Shown one piece after another: positions 26,564 through 36,163 of a stretch of DNA of 64,000 nucleotides (position 1 is its first letter; every line of letters begins with the position of its first letter). The notes beneath the pieces are model-generated. The model ran no database searches. It was not told the origin of the DNA and was given only the letters and a program-made list of their open reading frames with translations. The position numbers and the translations under genes are program-made. The stretch is from Salirhabdus salicampi. GTDB taxonomy: Bacteria; Bacillota; Bacilli; Bacillales; Alkalibacillaceae. The stretch covers positions 806,001-870,000 of the forward strand of contig NZ_JANBWE010000001.1 of assembly GCF_024259515.1 (NCBI RefSeq), written 5' to 3'.

Positions 26564-27541
26564 ATGGCACAAATGACGATGATTCAAGCTATAACTGATG
26601 CAATGCGTACGGAACTCAAAAACGATGAAAATGTGCTCGTTTTTGGTGAAGACGTTGGTCAAAACGGTGGTGTGTTCCGTGCAACAGAAGGATTACAAAA
26701 AGAATACGGAGAAGACCGTGTATTTGATACGCCGCTTGCTGAGTCAGGTATTATGGGTCTTGCTGTTGGTCTAGCTCTAGAAGGCTTCCGTCCTGTGCCA
26801 GAGATCCAATTCTTTGGTTTCGTATATGAAGCAATGGATGCTATTAACGGTCAAGCTGCTCGTATGCACTACCGTTCCGGTGGTACATACAACATGCCAA
26901 TCACAATTCGTTCTCCATTTGGCGGAGGCGTGCATACACCTGAACTACACGCAGACAGCTTGGAAGGTTTAGTGGCACAGCAACCAGGCCTTAAAGTAGT
27001 AATTCCATCTAACCCTTATGATGCTAAAGGATTATTAATTTCTGCAATTCGTGACAACGACCCCGTTGTATACTTAGAGCATATGAAGCTTTACCGTTCA
27101 TTCCGTGAAGAGGTACCTGAAGAGGAATATACAGTTGAATTAGGTAAAGCAGCTGTTAAACGTGAAGGAAGTGACATTACATTAGTTGCTTACGGAGCAA
27201 TGGTACATTCAGCACTTAAAGCTGCAGAAGAACTGGAAAACGACGGAATTCAAGCAGAAGTGATTGACCTTCGTACAGTAAGCCCAGTCGACTATGAAAC
27301 AATTCTTGAATCTGTACAAAAGACAAATCGTGCAGTAGTTATTCAAGAAGCACAACGTCAAGCTGGAGTAGCAGCAAACATCGTATCAGAAATTCAAGAA
27401 CGAGCTATTTTACATTTAGAGGCTCCTGTACTACGAGTAGCTGCACCAGACACGGTTTATGCGTTCTCTTCAGCTGAAGAAGTATGGCTGCCAAATCATG
27501 AAGATATTGTGGAAAAAGCGAAACAAGCCATCAATTTTTAA
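26564..27541 (+). CDS. pdhB: Pyruvate dehydrogenase E1 component, beta subunit
   Basis: 325-residue E1-beta with the transketolase pyrimidine-binding domain ([18 protein letters not shown], with the Glu that activates ThDP) and C-terminal domain ([11 protein letters not shown]). AAAGGAG of its ribosome-binding site is inside the end of pdhA. Full length. Confidence 0.96.
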   Translation: MAQMTMIQAITDAMRTELKNDENVLVFGEDVGQNGGVFRATEGLQKEYGEDRVFDTPLAESGIMGLAVGLALEGFRPVPEIQFFGFVYEAMDAINGQAARMHYRSGGTYNMPITIRSPFGGGVHTPELHADSLEGLVAQQPGLKVVIPSNPYDAKGLLISAIRDNDPVVYLEHMKLYRSFREEVPEEEYTVELGKAAVKREGSDITLVAYGAMVHSALKAAEELENDGIQAEVIDLRTVSPVDYETILESVQKTNRAVVIQEAQRQAGVAANIVSEIQERAILHLEAPVLRVAAPDTVYAFSSAEEVWLPNHEDIVEKAKQAINF

Positions 27542-27570
27542 TGGATTTTACAGAATAGGAGGGAATTTTT

Positions 27571-28866
27571 GTGGCCTACGAATTTAAACTACCAGATATT
27601 GGTGAAGGTATACACGAAGGCGAAATAGTGAAATGGTTCGTCAAAGTTGGCGAAGAAATAAAAGAAGATGATGTACTTTGCGAAGTGCAAAATGATAAAG
27701 CAGTTGTTGAAATCCCGTCTCCTGTAGAAGGAAAAGTACTTGATATCAAAGTAGCTGAAGGGGAAGTAGCTGTAGTTGGTGACACGATCATTACAATTGA
27801 AGCAGAAGGTTATGAATCAGCCGAACCAGCCCAAGAAGAAGCACCAAAAGAAGAAAAAATCGAAAAAGCAGGAAATGAGACAGCTAATGTCGAAACTAAA
27901 GAAGAGCCTGCTGCCAGCGCAGATGTAGAAGGTAAACGTGTCATTGCAATGCCTTCAGTTAGAAAATATGCTCGTGAAAAAGGTGTTGACATCCGTCAAG
28001 TAACTGGAACAGGTAAAAACGGCCGTGTTCTTAAAGAAGATGTAGATGGATTCTTAAGTGGAGACCAACCGGCTGCACAAGCAGAGGCACCTGCAGCAGC
28101 TGCTGAAACAACTGAAACTGCTTCTGACCAACCAGCTGCAAAACAGCCGATTCCTGAAGGTCCATTACCAGAAACTCGTGAGAAGATTAGTGGAATACGT
28201 AAAGCAATTGCGAAAGCAATGGTTAATTCTAAACATACAGCTCCTCACGTAACACTAATGGATGATATTGATGTAACAGAATTAGTTGCACACCGTAAGA
28301 AGTTTAAAGAAGCAGCTGCTGAACAAGGTGTGAAACTCACATATCTACCTTATGTTGTAAAAGCACTTGTATCAGCATTAAAGAAGTACCCAGTATTTAA
28401 CACTTCTTATGATGATGCAACAGAAGAAATTGTCCATAAGCATTACTATAATATCGGTATTGCAGCGGATACTGATAAAGGTCTCCTGGTACCTGTAGTC
28501 AAAGATGCAGATCGTAAATCTGTATTTGAGATTTCTAACGAAATCAATGAGTTGGCAGTAAAAGCTCGCGATGGGAAATTAGCACCAAACGAAATGAAAG
28601 GTGCATCTTGTACGATAACGAATATCGGATCAGCTGGTGGACAGTGGTTTACTCCAGTTATTAACCATCCTGAGGTTGCTATCTTAGGTATTGGTCGTAT
28701 TGCTGAGAAACCAATCGTACGCAACGGTGAAGTTGTTGTCGCTCCAGTATTGGCGCTGTCATTAAGCTTTGACCACCGTATGATTGACGGTGCAACAGCT
28801 CAAAATGCAATGAATCATATTAAGCGTTTGTTAAATGATCCACAACTTATTATGATGGAGGCGTAA
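27571..28866 (+). CDS. pdhC: Dihydrolipoamide acetyltransferase (E2)
   Basis: 431-residue core of the PDH complex: one lipoyl domain (lipoylated Lys43 in [12 protein letters not shown]), an Ala/Glu-rich linker, a peripheral-subunit-binding domain ([20 protein letters not shown], about 128-165), a second Ala/Pro linker, and the catalytic domain with [10 protein letters not shown] near the C-terminus. The start codon is GTG, preceded by GGAGGG. A single lipoyl domain is normal for bacilli. Confidence 0.96.
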   Translation: MAYEFKLPDIGEGIHEGEIVKWFVKVGEEIKEDDVLCEVQNDKAVVEIPSPVEGKVLDIKVAEGEVAVVGDTIITIEAEGYESAEPAQEEAPKEEKIEKAGNETANVETKEEPAASADVEGKRVIAMPSVRKYAREKGVDIRQVTGTGKNGRVLKEDVDGFLSGDQPAAQAEAPAAAAETTETASDQPAAKQPIPEGPLPETREKISGIRKAIAKAMVNSKHTAPHVTLMDDIDVTELVAHRKKFKEAAAEQGVKLTYLPYVVKALVSALKKYPVFNTSYDDATEEIVHKHYYNIGIAADTDKGLLVPVVKDADRKSVFEISNEINELAVKARDGKLAPNEMKGASCTITNIGSAGGQWFTPVINHPEVAILGIGRIAEKPIVRNGEVVVAPVLALSLSFDHRMIDGATAQNAMNHIKRLLNDPQLIMMEA

Positions 28867-28870
28867 AAGT

Positions 28871-30280
28871 ATGGTAGTTGGAGATTTTCCTGTAGAAGTT
28901 GATACTCTCGTTGTCGGCGCAGGACCTGGTGGTTATGTAGCTGCTATCCGTGCCGCACAACTAGGGCAAAAAGTAACAATCGTTGAAAAAGGGACACTAG
29001 GTGGAGTATGTTTAAACGTGGGTTGTATTCCTTCTAAAGCATTAATTTCTGCTTCTCACCGATATGAAGAAACACAACATTCTGAAGAAATGGGAATTAA
29101 AGCAGAAGGTGTATCACTAGACTTTTCAAAAGTTCAAAAGTGGAAAGAAAGTGTTGTAAACAAACTTACTGGTGGAGTAGAAGGCCTATTAAAAGGAAAC
29201 AAAGTCGACATCGTATCCGGCGAGGCTTTCTTTGTAGATAAAAATACGGCTAAAGTAATGGATGAAAAGAACTCCCAGACATATAAGTTTAAAAACGCAA
29301 TTCTTGCAACTGGTTCACGTCCTATTGAGATTCCATCCTTTAAGTATTCTGACCGTGTGCTCGATTCAACTGGTGCATTAAACTTAAAGGAAGTACCTAA
29401 AAAACTCGTTGTAATCGGCGGTGGTTACATTGGTACCGAGCTAGGGAATGCTTATGCTGGATTCGGAACTGAAGTAACGATTCTTGAAGGTTCAGACGAA
29501 ATTTTAGGTGGATTCGAAAAACAAATGTCATCTTTAGTAAAGCGCCGTTTGAAGAAAAAAGGTGTTAACATCATTACGAAAGCGATGGCGAAAGGTGTTA
29601 AGGAAAAGAAAACCGGTGTAACAGTAACATATGAAGCAAAAGGTAAAGAAGAAAAAATTGATGCAGATTATGTACTTGTAACAGTTGGTCGTCGTCCTAA
29701 TACTGATGAGCTCGGTTTAGAGCAAGTAGGGATTGAAATGGATGACCGTGGTCTAATTAAAATTGACAAGCAATGTCGTACTAACGTTGAGAATATTTAT
29801 GCAATCGGAGATATTGTTGATGGACCACCTTTAGCACATAAAGCATCATATGAAGGAAAAATCGCTGCTGAAGCTATCAGTGGGGAAAAGTCTGAAATTG
29901 ATTACTTAGGTATTCCGGCTGTTGTCTTCTCTGACCCCGAACTAGCAACAGTAGGATATTCAGAGGCTGAGGCGAAAGAAGCGGGATATAATGTAAATGC
30001 AGCGAAGTTCCCATTCGCGGCAAATGGTCGTGCCCTTTCTCTCAATGATTCAGATGGTTTCGTAAAGCTTGTAACTCGTAAAGAGGATGGATTAGTAATT
30101 GGTGCACAAGTTGCTGGTCCTAGCGCAAGTGATGTCATTGCTGAACTTGGTTTAGCAATTGAAGCTGGTATGACAGCAGAAGATATTGCATTAACTATCC
30201 ATGCTCACCCTACATTAGGTGAGGTAACAATGGAAGCAGCTGAAGCTGCACTTGGTATGCCAATTCATATCGTCAAATAA
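28871..30280 (+). CDS. pdhD: Dihydrolipoamide dehydrogenase (E3)
   Basis: 469-residue FAD flavoprotein that reoxidises dihydrolipoamide. FAD motif [10 protein letters not shown], redox pair C47 and C52 in [15 protein letters not shown] motif [12 protein letters not shown], and the C-terminal His-Glu dyad region [13 protein letters not shown] is in the last codons of pdhC; the genes are 4 bp apart. It probably also serves other 2-oxoacid dehydrogenases. Confidence 0.96.
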   Translation: MVVGDFPVEVDTLVVGAGPGGYVAAIRAAQLGQKVTIVEKGTLGGVCLNVGCIPSKALISASHRYEETQHSEEMGIKAEGVSLDFSKVQKWKESVVNKLTGGVEGLLKGNKVDIVSGEAFFVDKNTAKVMDEKNSQTYKFKNAILATGSRPIEIPSFKYSDRVLDSTGALNLKEVPKKLVVIGGGYIGTELGNAYAGFGTEVTILEGSDEILGGFEKQMSSLVKRRLKKKGVNIITKAMAKGVKEKKTGVTVTYEAKGKEEKIDADYVLVTVGRRPNTDELGLEQVGIEMDDRGLIKIDKQCRTNVENIYAIGDIVDGPPLAHKASYEGKIAAEAISGEKSEIDYLGIPAVVFSDPELATVGYSEAEAKEAGYNVNAAKFPFAANGRALSLNDSDGFVKLVTRKEDGLVIGAQVAGPSASDVIAELGLAIEAGMTAEDIALTIHAHPTLGEVTMEAAEAALGMPIHIVK

Positions 30281-30300
30281 TGGAATTGAACTTATAAGTA

Positions 30301-30336
30301 AAAAGCTTGAATCCTTGGGGATTCAAGCTTTTTTAT
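30301..30336 (+). terminator. Terminator of the pdh operon
   Basis: AAAAGCTTGAATCC pairs with GGATTCAAGCTTTT, TTGG loop, then Ts. Confidence 0.9.
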
Positions 30337-30354
30337 ATGATTGTGAACCACGTA

Positions 30355-30744
30355 TTAGATATCTACGTCATCTTCGACAATAATTTCAGAAATAATAGCT
30401 AGAATATCTTGTTTTTCTTTCGGTCCGGATATTTTCATAAGGATTTGTTGATCTTTCATGATGATAAGCGTAGGGTATTCTTGGATGGAAATATTGGGAG
30501 GTGTATCCATAATTGTTTGTTTCCAAACAGTTTCATTTTTCGTTGTTTTCCTTTGTAATGTTAACATTGCATTTATGTAGGATTCCTCAACTTGATAATT
30601 TTGCTTATTAGAAAATAGTAGAACATCAAAATCATATGGTTGGTACAATACAACATCAACAGATGCCTCTGTTCTCACACAAGATGAAGTAGTTAGAAGC
30701 AACATTAAGCATATAAATGTATTCGTTATTTTCTTCGTTTCCAT
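30355..30744 (-). CDS. slp: Slp-like small lipoprotein
   Basis: 129-residue predicted lipoprotein: basic N-terminus (METKK), hydrophobic core and Cys22 in LTTSSC. The C-terminal half (YPTLIIMKDQQILMKISGP, then a helix) looks like a thioredoxin-type C-terminus but has no CxxC. In B. subtilis the gene after pdhD is slp, a small peptidoglycan-associated lipoprotein; size and position fit, but the name rests mainly on synteny. Confidence 0.6.
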   Translation of the reverse strand: METKKITNTFICLMLLLTTSSCVRTEASVDVVLYQPYDFDVLLFSNKQNYQVEESYINAMLTLQRKTTKNETVWKQTIMDTPPNISIQEYPTLIIMKDQQILMKISGPKEKQDILAIISEIIVEDDVDI

Positions 30745-30941
30745 TTTAACACCTACTTGATGTTTTATCCTATTTTATCAAACTAATGAACGATTTTTGG
30801 ACATGTTAACAAATTGTTACATAATTGAAAAATTTCATATTCAGTTTAGATTATATTATATATTTAACAATTTTATCCATAAATTAACTATATCTGTATG
30901 ATATCTCATTATATTTACCGATAAATACTTTCTTCATTAAG

Positions 30942-31152
30942 GGGTTCGGTTGGTTGGAGAAACCATGAGATAACAGGCCTTTCGGTGTGCAATTACTAAC
31001 TCGTACCTCAGTTTTTACAAAAGGGGAGGCATTAGTTGAAGAAGACAGTTGATAAGAGACAAAAAAGGATCAGATTATAGAATCTGATCCTTTTGTTTTG
31101 CTATTTGTATTGTGTGATTTACTGACTCAATTACTTTTCTCTTTCAACCGCA
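30942..31152 (+). repeat. Degenerate third repeat locus with site H and terminator, no cargo
   Basis: 30942-30981 resembles the R1 outer end (GGTTCGGTTGGTTGGAGAAAC, then ATGAGATAACAGGCCT against ATACGAAATAGCAGCCT). Site H at about 31012-31046 reads ACAAAAGGGGAGGCATTAG, then TTGAAGAAGACA. A hairpin GGATCAGATT / AATCTGATCC with T run follows (31067-31094). At 31133-31152 TTTTCTCTTTCAACCG is a poor inverted match to the left end. The rest of the 434-bp gap 30745-31178 is AT-rich with nothing else recognised. Confidence 0.5.
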
Positions 31153-31178
31153 TTCAAAGAGATGTTCAATATTATCCT

Positions 31179-32738
31179 TTATTTAACTTCCTCATGTTTT
31201 CGGCGTCTGCGTAAAGGATATTGTTTCGCCTCCTCGTTAAATTCTTTTAATAAGGAGAATATTATCAAAATCATGATAATGGTAAATGGGAAGGCTGCGA
31301 TAATTGACGCAGTTTGCAGAGCGCCTAATCCCCCTTGCCATAATAGCACAGCAGCAGCTGCAGATTGGATGATGCCCCAAGTGAATTTTACTTTGTTGTT
31401 AGGATTCAGGCTACCATTTGTCGTTTGCATCCCTAAAACAAATGTAGCTGAATCTGCAGATGTAACAAAGAACGTGCTAATTAATAAAATCGCAATAATT
31501 GTCGTTAAAGCGCCTAATGGGTATTGTTCTAGTACTGTAAATAATGCTACTTCTGTACCCTGCTCAGACATTACCCCCATAATATCCAGACCCTCATAAA
31601 ATTCTAACGATATGGCAGACCCACCAAAAGTGGAGAACCATAGTGCACCGAAGATTGTTGGTACAAGTAACACACCTAGAATAAATTCACGAACTGTACG
31701 TCCTTTAGATACTCTTGCTATAAACGTTCCAACAAATGGTGCCCACGCGATCCACCATGCCCAATAGAAGATAGTCCAAGAATGAACCCAAGTACTTCCT
31801 TCAGCAAATGGAGTCATGCGAAAGCTCATAGAAGGCAAGTTTTGAGCATAACTACCAAGTGTAGTTGTAAATAAATCCATGATTAAGTTTGTTGGTCCTG
31901 CAAAAAGAACAAAAAACATTAACAAAATGGCTAGTACAATGTTTGTATTACTTAAGTATTTAATCCCTTTGTTCAATCCTGTCATTGCTGAAAGCAAGAA
32001 TAAAACTGTAACAACAATAATAACGGTTAATTGAAGTGGAAATCCATTTTCAACACCTGGTAAAAGGTAGCCAACCCCACCACTAATTTGTTGGGCACCA
32101 AAACCCAATGATGTAGCTACACCAAAAATTGTTGCAAATACTGCGATAAAGTTAACGGTTGTTCCCCAACCACCTTGCATTTTATCACCGAACATTGGTG
32201 TAAGCACACTACTAATAAGTCCAGGCTGATCCTTACGGAACTGGAAGTAAGCAAGGGCTAATGCTAAGACCGCATAAATGGCCCATGGATGTAGTCCCCA
32301 ATGGAAAAAGCTATAACGCATAGCAGTTCTAGCTGCATCTGAACTTGCCCCTTCTACGCCTTGAACTGGTGGTGTATGAAAGTGATACATTGGTTCGGCA
32401 ACACCCCAAAACACTAGTCCAATTCCCATACCAGCACTAAATAACATACCAAACCAAGTGATGTATGGATAGTCAGGTTTCGACCCATCCTTACCGAGTA
32501 CAATGTTTCCATACTTAGAGAAGATTAAAAAGATGGATAAGATTAAAAACGCTGTAGCTGATAGCAAATAAAACCAGCCAAACTTTTGGACGATAAATGT
32601 TTGTGTTTTCGATGTTACCGTATCCAGATTCCAATTGGGCCAAGTGTCTGCCGGAATGATACCCCATATAATAAATAGGAGTGCAACAACGAGTGCAATA
32701 TAAAATACGCGTGATACATGTTGTGTCATATTATTCAA
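31179..32738 (-). CDS. BCCT-family glycine betaine/choline-type transporter (OpuD-like)
   Basis: 519-residue secondary carrier with 12 predicted helices. The BCCT signatures are GMGIGLVFWGVAEPMYHF (GMGIG, Na+-coupled betaine type) and WTIFYWAWWIAWAPFVG (substrate-binding aromatic box). B. subtilis OpuD is about 512 aa. The charged C-terminal tail (PLRRRRKHEEVK) suits an osmosensor role. It points to compatible-solute uptake under high osmolarity; betaine as the substrate is inferred from the family. Confidence 0.9.
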   Translation of the reverse strand: MNNMTQHVSRVFYIALVVALLFIIWGIIPADTWPNWNLDTVTSKTQTFIVQKFGWFYLLSATAFLILSIFLIFSKYGNIVLGKDGSKPDYPYITWFGMLFSAGMGIGLVFWGVAEPMYHFHTPPVQGVEGASSDAARTAMRYSFFHWGLHPWAIYAVLALALAYFQFRKDQPGLISSVLTPMFGDKMQGGWGTTVNFIAVFATIFGVATSLGFGAQQISGGVGYLLPGVENGFPLQLTVIIVVTVLFLLSAMTGLNKGIKYLSNTNIVLAILLMFFVLFAGPTNLIMDLFTTTLGSYAQNLPSMSFRMTPFAEGSTWVHSWTIFYWAWWIAWAPFVGTFIARVSKGRTVREFILGVLLVPTIFGALWFSTFGGSAISLEFYEGLDIMGVMSEQGTEVALFTVLEQYPLGALTTIIAILLISTFFVTSADSATFVLGMQTTNGSLNPNNKVKFTWGIIQSAAAAVLLWQGGLGALQTASIIAAFPFTIIMILIIFSLLKEFNEEAKQYPLRRRRKHEEVK

Positions 32739-32924
32739 CCCCTTAAGTTCAATTCTTGTTCATTTTTTCATATGTCTCTTGTTAGTCATTTGTTTTTTCG
32801 TAAATATTATGCTTGGTATGTTTGTAGCCTGGGGACATTTTTTCGCAAACCTTCACCATAATACTAAATACTTATGTATAATGAAAGTAATAAGCATTGA
32901 ATTTCAAAAAAAGGGGGAACACAT

Positions 32925-33758
32925 ATGAGACAATTCATCTGCCTCATCATAATTGCAACAATAATGGCAGGCTGTTCAAAAAATTCAGACAATCTAGATG
33001 GGGATACACAGGTAGGCCAAGAACCTGAAGAGCAAACAAAACCAGATGTAAACCAAAATGATGAAGAGGTCAATGAACCCGAAGAAGATGTTGATGAAAA
33101 TGGGATTGAAGAAGAAGAGATGAAATCCCCCCTATATGAAGTTTCCAACGTCTGGAGTATTAAACCTATGGAAGAAGATGTCGCCCATAATGTCGTATTA
33201 ATGACGATAGACGATGCACCAGATAAGTACTCCCTGGAAATGGCTAAAACGTTAAAGAACTTAGATGTAAAAGCTATCTTTTTCGTAAATGGTATTTTTA
33301 TTGAAAAGGGTGATGGTCGAGAGCAACTTAAGCAAATTGCAGAGTTGGGGTTTGAAATCGGAAACCATACTTATGGTCATACCCGTCTAGACACGATTTC
33401 GGAAGAGGAACAGTATGAAGAAATCATGAAAAATAGTGACTTAATTGAAGATATTACAGGAGAAAGACCGAAATTTTTCCGTGCTCCACATGGTGTTAAT
33501 ACCGATTATGCGAAAAACTTAGTGAAAGAAGAAGGTATGGCACTGATGAATTGGTCTTTCGGGTATGATTTTATGGCTGATTACATGACAAAAGAGGCAA
33601 TTGCCGACATTATGGTGAATACCGAACTTCTTAGTAACGGCGCAAATTTACTTATGCATGACCGTGAATGGACATATGAAGCCCTAGAGGAAATTGTCAC
33701 AGGCATTCAAGATAAAGGCTTTCAGTTCGTCGACCCGGATTTAATTCAAACTCCATAA
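32925..33758 (+). CDS. Polysaccharide deacetylase lipoprotein
   Basis: 277-residue lipoprotein (lipobox IMAGC, Cys17) with a very acidic linker (about 20-75) and a NodB/CE4 domain: MTIDDAPDKYS (catalytic Asp pair), GNHTYGHTRL (metal-binding His-x3-His), FFRAPHGVN and a late LMHDREWTY. It probably deacetylates peptidoglycan or another surface polysaccharide outside the membrane. It is inserted, with the BCCT gene, in the slp-speA interval relative to B. subtilis. Confidence 0.88.
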   Translation: MRQFICLIIIATIMAGCSKNSDNLDGDTQVGQEPEEQTKPDVNQNDEEVNEPEEDVDENGIEEEEMKSPLYEVSNVWSIKPMEEDVAHNVVLMTIDDAPDKYSLEMAKTLKNLDVKAIFFVNGIFIEKGDGREQLKQIAELGFEIGNHTYGHTRLDTISEEEQYEEIMKNSDLIEDITGERPKFFRAPHGVNTDYAKNLVKEEGMALMNWSFGYDFMADYMTKEAIADIMVNTELLSNGANLLMHDREWTYEALEEIVTGIQDKGFQFVDPDLIQTP

Positions 33759-33767
33759 CGGTTAAAA

Positions 33768-33800
33768 AAACGACCCTTACGAAAAGTAAGGGTCGTTTAT
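33768..33800. terminator. Bidirectional terminator
   Basis: AAACGACCCTTAC / GTAAGGGTCGTTT, GAAAA loop; between convergent genes, with the minus-strand gene's stop codon in its right arm. Confidence 0.88.
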
Positions 33801-34174
33801 TGTATCAGCCTTCCGTTAAATAATTGTAATGTTCCGTTAAACTTTTTAGCGAAAAATTTTGCCAGTTCATTAGCCTTTCCTTTATCCCCGTGTTCGGCAG
33901 AAGAAGGGAGTGTAATTTGAACTGCGTTTTGACTTGGTTGATCAATGACACCAATTAATATGGAATTATAACGATCTAATGTCCCTTTTAATAATAAATA
34001 TTGGTGACCTTCATATTCTTTCAATTGAATATCATAAGGGAACGCTTGTTGTTCATAATTCCAATTTAATTGCTCTCCAGTTTTTGTTGTGATTTCCTGA
34101 TAGTATTGAAGTTGGTCTTGAATATCCTGTAATGTGATTGGATTCTTTGGATAAACATACGTACTTCTTCCCAT
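33797..34174 (-). CDS. DUF1885-like protein
   Basis: 125-residue cytoplasmic protein resembling DUF1885 (a Geobacillus/Bacillus family of unknown function): MGRSTYVYPKNPITLQDIQDQL, KTGEQLNWNYEQQAFPYDI and a C-terminal helix AKFFAKKFNGTLQLF. The open frame extends to 34267, but ATG 34174 has TAGGAGTG correctly spaced. Assigned from memory of the family; medium certainty. Confidence 0.6.
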   Translation of the reverse strand: MGRSTYVYPKNPITLQDIQDQLQYYQEITTKTGEQLNWNYEQQAFPYDIQLKEYEGHQYLLLKGTLDRYNSILIGVIDQPSQNAVQITLPSSAEHGDKGKANELAKFFAKKFNGTLQLFNGRLIQ

Positions 34175-34329
34175 CTCATCACTCCTATTGAACCTACTAT
34201 AAGTATAATAGCATGTACTGGACTTATATGACAGAATATTTTCACATTTGTTCACATACTTATTCATATGTTTTGAAAAAAGAATGTATTAAAAGTTATA
34301 AAAAATAAATATGTCATACTAATTTAAGG

Positions 34330-34358
34330 TTGAAAACTTTAATGTGACATATTAAAAT
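34330..34358 (+). promoter_or_regulatory. SigA-type promoter of SR1 RNA
   Basis: TTGAAA (34330-34335), 17 bp, TAAAAT (34353-34358). In B. subtilis SR1 is repressed by CcpN under glycolytic conditions; no CcpN site was identified here. Confidence 0.7.
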
Positions 34359-34404
34359 ATAGTCAAAGGGTGAAAACGCTATCAAAAAAGGGAGTTGGCG
34401 TGAA

Positions 34405-34509
34405 ATGGGTACAATTGTTTGTCAAGATTGCCAAAGAGTAATTGCTCATTTTGAAGATGAAAAAGTAACAACGTTGTATGGAAAAGGTTGCGGTTGTAAA
34501 AAGAAATAA
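34405..34509 (+). CDS. sr1P: SR1P, GapA-binding peptide
   Basis: 34-residue peptide encoded by SR1. It starts MGTIVCQDCQ and contains FEDEKVTTLYG, as in B. subtilis SR1P (39 aa), which binds GapA and enhances the RNase J1-GapA interaction. Here the C-terminus differs: after GKGCGCKKK it stops, replacing the acidic Cys-containing tail of B. subtilis. AAGGGAG lies ten bases upstream of the ATG. Four cysteines in two CxxC/CxC pairs suggest metal binding. Confidence 0.85.
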   Translation: MGTIVCQDCQRVIAHFEDEKVTTLYGKGCGCKKK

Positions 34510-34525
34510 TATGGTTGATAAAATG

Positions 34526-34556
34526 AGCTGTTGTCAGGGGACAACAGCTTTTATTT
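34526..34556. terminator. Terminator of SR1, shared with speA
   Basis: AGCTGTTGTC (34526-34535) pairs with GACAACAGCT (34540-34549), then TTTATTTT; the speA stop follows at 34560 on the other strand. Confidence 0.88.
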
Positions 34557-34559
34557 TCA

Positions 34560-36032
34560 TTATTGAAATGCACGAAACTCTTTAATAACTCGAATGTTTT
34601 GTAATGTCTCATCCTCAGGTCCTTGTACAGGAAGCCCTGCTTGAACATTTTCGTCAATGTAGTGAATATTTTCTTCTGTAATAATTTCACCTGGCATAAA
34701 TATAGGGATACCGGGTGGATAAACCATCACAAACTCAGCACTAATTCTACCTGCAGCTTCCCTTAATGGTATAGATTCTGATTCTGAGTAAAAAGCATCC
34801 CTAGGTGATAGGGCAAGCAAAGGAATCTCTGGAACATTCACAGTTATGTCTTGAGTAATTTGGTCATGGTGCTGAAATGCTACTGCTAATTCCTTCAAAG
34901 CTTGAATCAAGAAATTAATATCTTCTTCGGTATCACCTTGAGTAATGATACATAAGATGTTATATAAATCGGACAACTCCACTTCAATATTATGTTTCTC
35001 CCGTAACCATACTTCAGCATCATAGCCTGTAATTCCTAATTGTTTTACAGATATAATTAGCTTTGTTGGGTCATAATCAAATTTTGCATCACTTCCGATG
35101 ATTTCTTTTCCTGGGCAATATAAGTGAGAAATAGAATTGATTTGTTTCCTAGCATAGTCAGCTAGGTATAATGCTTGGTCAATTAGTTCTTTTCCTCTCG
35201 TAGCTAAATGTTTTCTTGCTGCATCTAAAGATGCCAATAAAATGTAAGAAGTAGATGTAGTCGTTAACATCGAAAAAATAGATAAGGCGCGTTCTGGTGA
35301 AACAAGACCTTCTTTTATATTTAGAACAGAGCTTTGGGTTAATGAGCCACCTAGTTTGTGCACACTTGTAGCTGCCATATCAGCCCCGGCTTGCATGGCA
35401 GACAAAGGCAATGCATCATGAAAATGGATATGTACACCGTGCGCTTCATCAACGAGAACCGGAACACTGTATGAGTGAGCAATGTCAACAATTTGCTTTA
35501 AGTCGGCAGAAATACCGAAATAAGTAGGATTTATTACTAATACTCCTTTTGCATCAGAGTGAACCTCTAACGCTTTTTCTACAGCTTTCGGTGTAATGCC
35601 GTGGGATACGCCTAATGTCTCATCCAATTCTGGGTGGATAAATACAGGTGTAGCACCTGAAAAGATGATGGCAGACGTAACCGATTTATGTACGTTACGT
35701 GGCACAATAATTTTATCTCCTGGTTGACATACAGTCATAATCATCGTCATAATAGCACCACTTGTTCCTTGAACGGAGAATATCGTGTGATCAGCACCAA
35801 ATGCTTGCGCTGCAAGTTCTTGGGCTTTTTTAATCATACCGTGGGGATGGTGTAAATCATCTAATGGACCGATATTAATTAAATCAATAGACAGAGCGTT
35901 GTCGCCAATAAATTGCCGAAACTGTTCATCCATCCCAGCCCCTTTCTTATGTCCGGGGATGTGAAATTGAGTTGGATTATTTTTCGCATGTTCTAAAAGT
36001 CCTGTAAACAGGGGTGTATCATACTGTGACAT
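34560..36032 (-). CDS. speA: Arginine/lysine/ornithine decarboxylase-family protein SpeA
   Basis: 490-residue PLP enzyme (Orn/Lys/Arg decarboxylase, fold type I); B. subtilis SpeA makes agmatine for polyamine synthesis. Visible: VQGTSGAIMTMI (PLP phosphate region), DEAHGVH (Asp binding the pyridine N), SVHKLGGSLTQSS (PLP Lys), and the C-terminal PPGIPIFMPGE. AGAGGTG precedes the ATG. Position next to SR1 and yktA matches B. subtilis. Confidence 0.92.
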   Translation of the reverse strand: MSQYDTPLFTGLLEHAKNNPTQFHIPGHKKGAGMDEQFRQFIGDNALSIDLINIGPLDDLHHPHGMIKKAQELAAQAFGADHTIFSVQGTSGAIMTMIMTVCQPGDKIIVPRNVHKSVTSAIIFSGATPVFIHPELDETLGVSHGITPKAVEKALEVHSDAKGVLVINPTYFGISADLKQIVDIAHSYSVPVLVDEAHGVHIHFHDALPLSAMQAGADMAATSVHKLGGSLTQSSVLNIKEGLVSPERALSIFSMLTTTSTSYILLASLDAARKHLATRGKELIDQALYLADYARKQINSISHLYCPGKEIIGSDAKFDYDPTKLIISVKQLGITGYDAEVWLREKHNIEVELSDLYNILCIITQGDTEEDINFLIQALKELAVAFQHHDQITQDITVNVPEIPLLALSPRDAFYSESESIPLREAAGRISAEFVMVYPPGIPIFMPGEIITEENIHYIDENVQAGLPVQGPEDETLQNIRVIKEFRAFQ

Positions 36033-36163
36033 CGTTAAACACCTCTTCTTCGAATAAAAACATATGAATTATAGCAAAAACAACTACTCTTTACTAGTTT
36101 TTCACACATATCAATTTCATTCATGATAACATGAAAAAAAGAGGAAATTTGTGGGGTGAGATC

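Larger units (their letters stand above)
34365..34556 (+). ncRNA. sr1: SR1 dual-function small RNA
   Basis: A roughly 190-nt transcription unit with its own promoter, a short ORF for an SR1P-type peptide and a terminator. SR1 in B. subtilis (about 205 nt) is both an antisense regulator of ahrC translation and the mRNA for SR1P. It is transcribed divergently to nothing nearby and converges on speA, in the same pdhD-slp-SR1-speA neighbourhood as in B. subtilis. The 5' end is inferred from the promoter. Confidence 0.8.
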
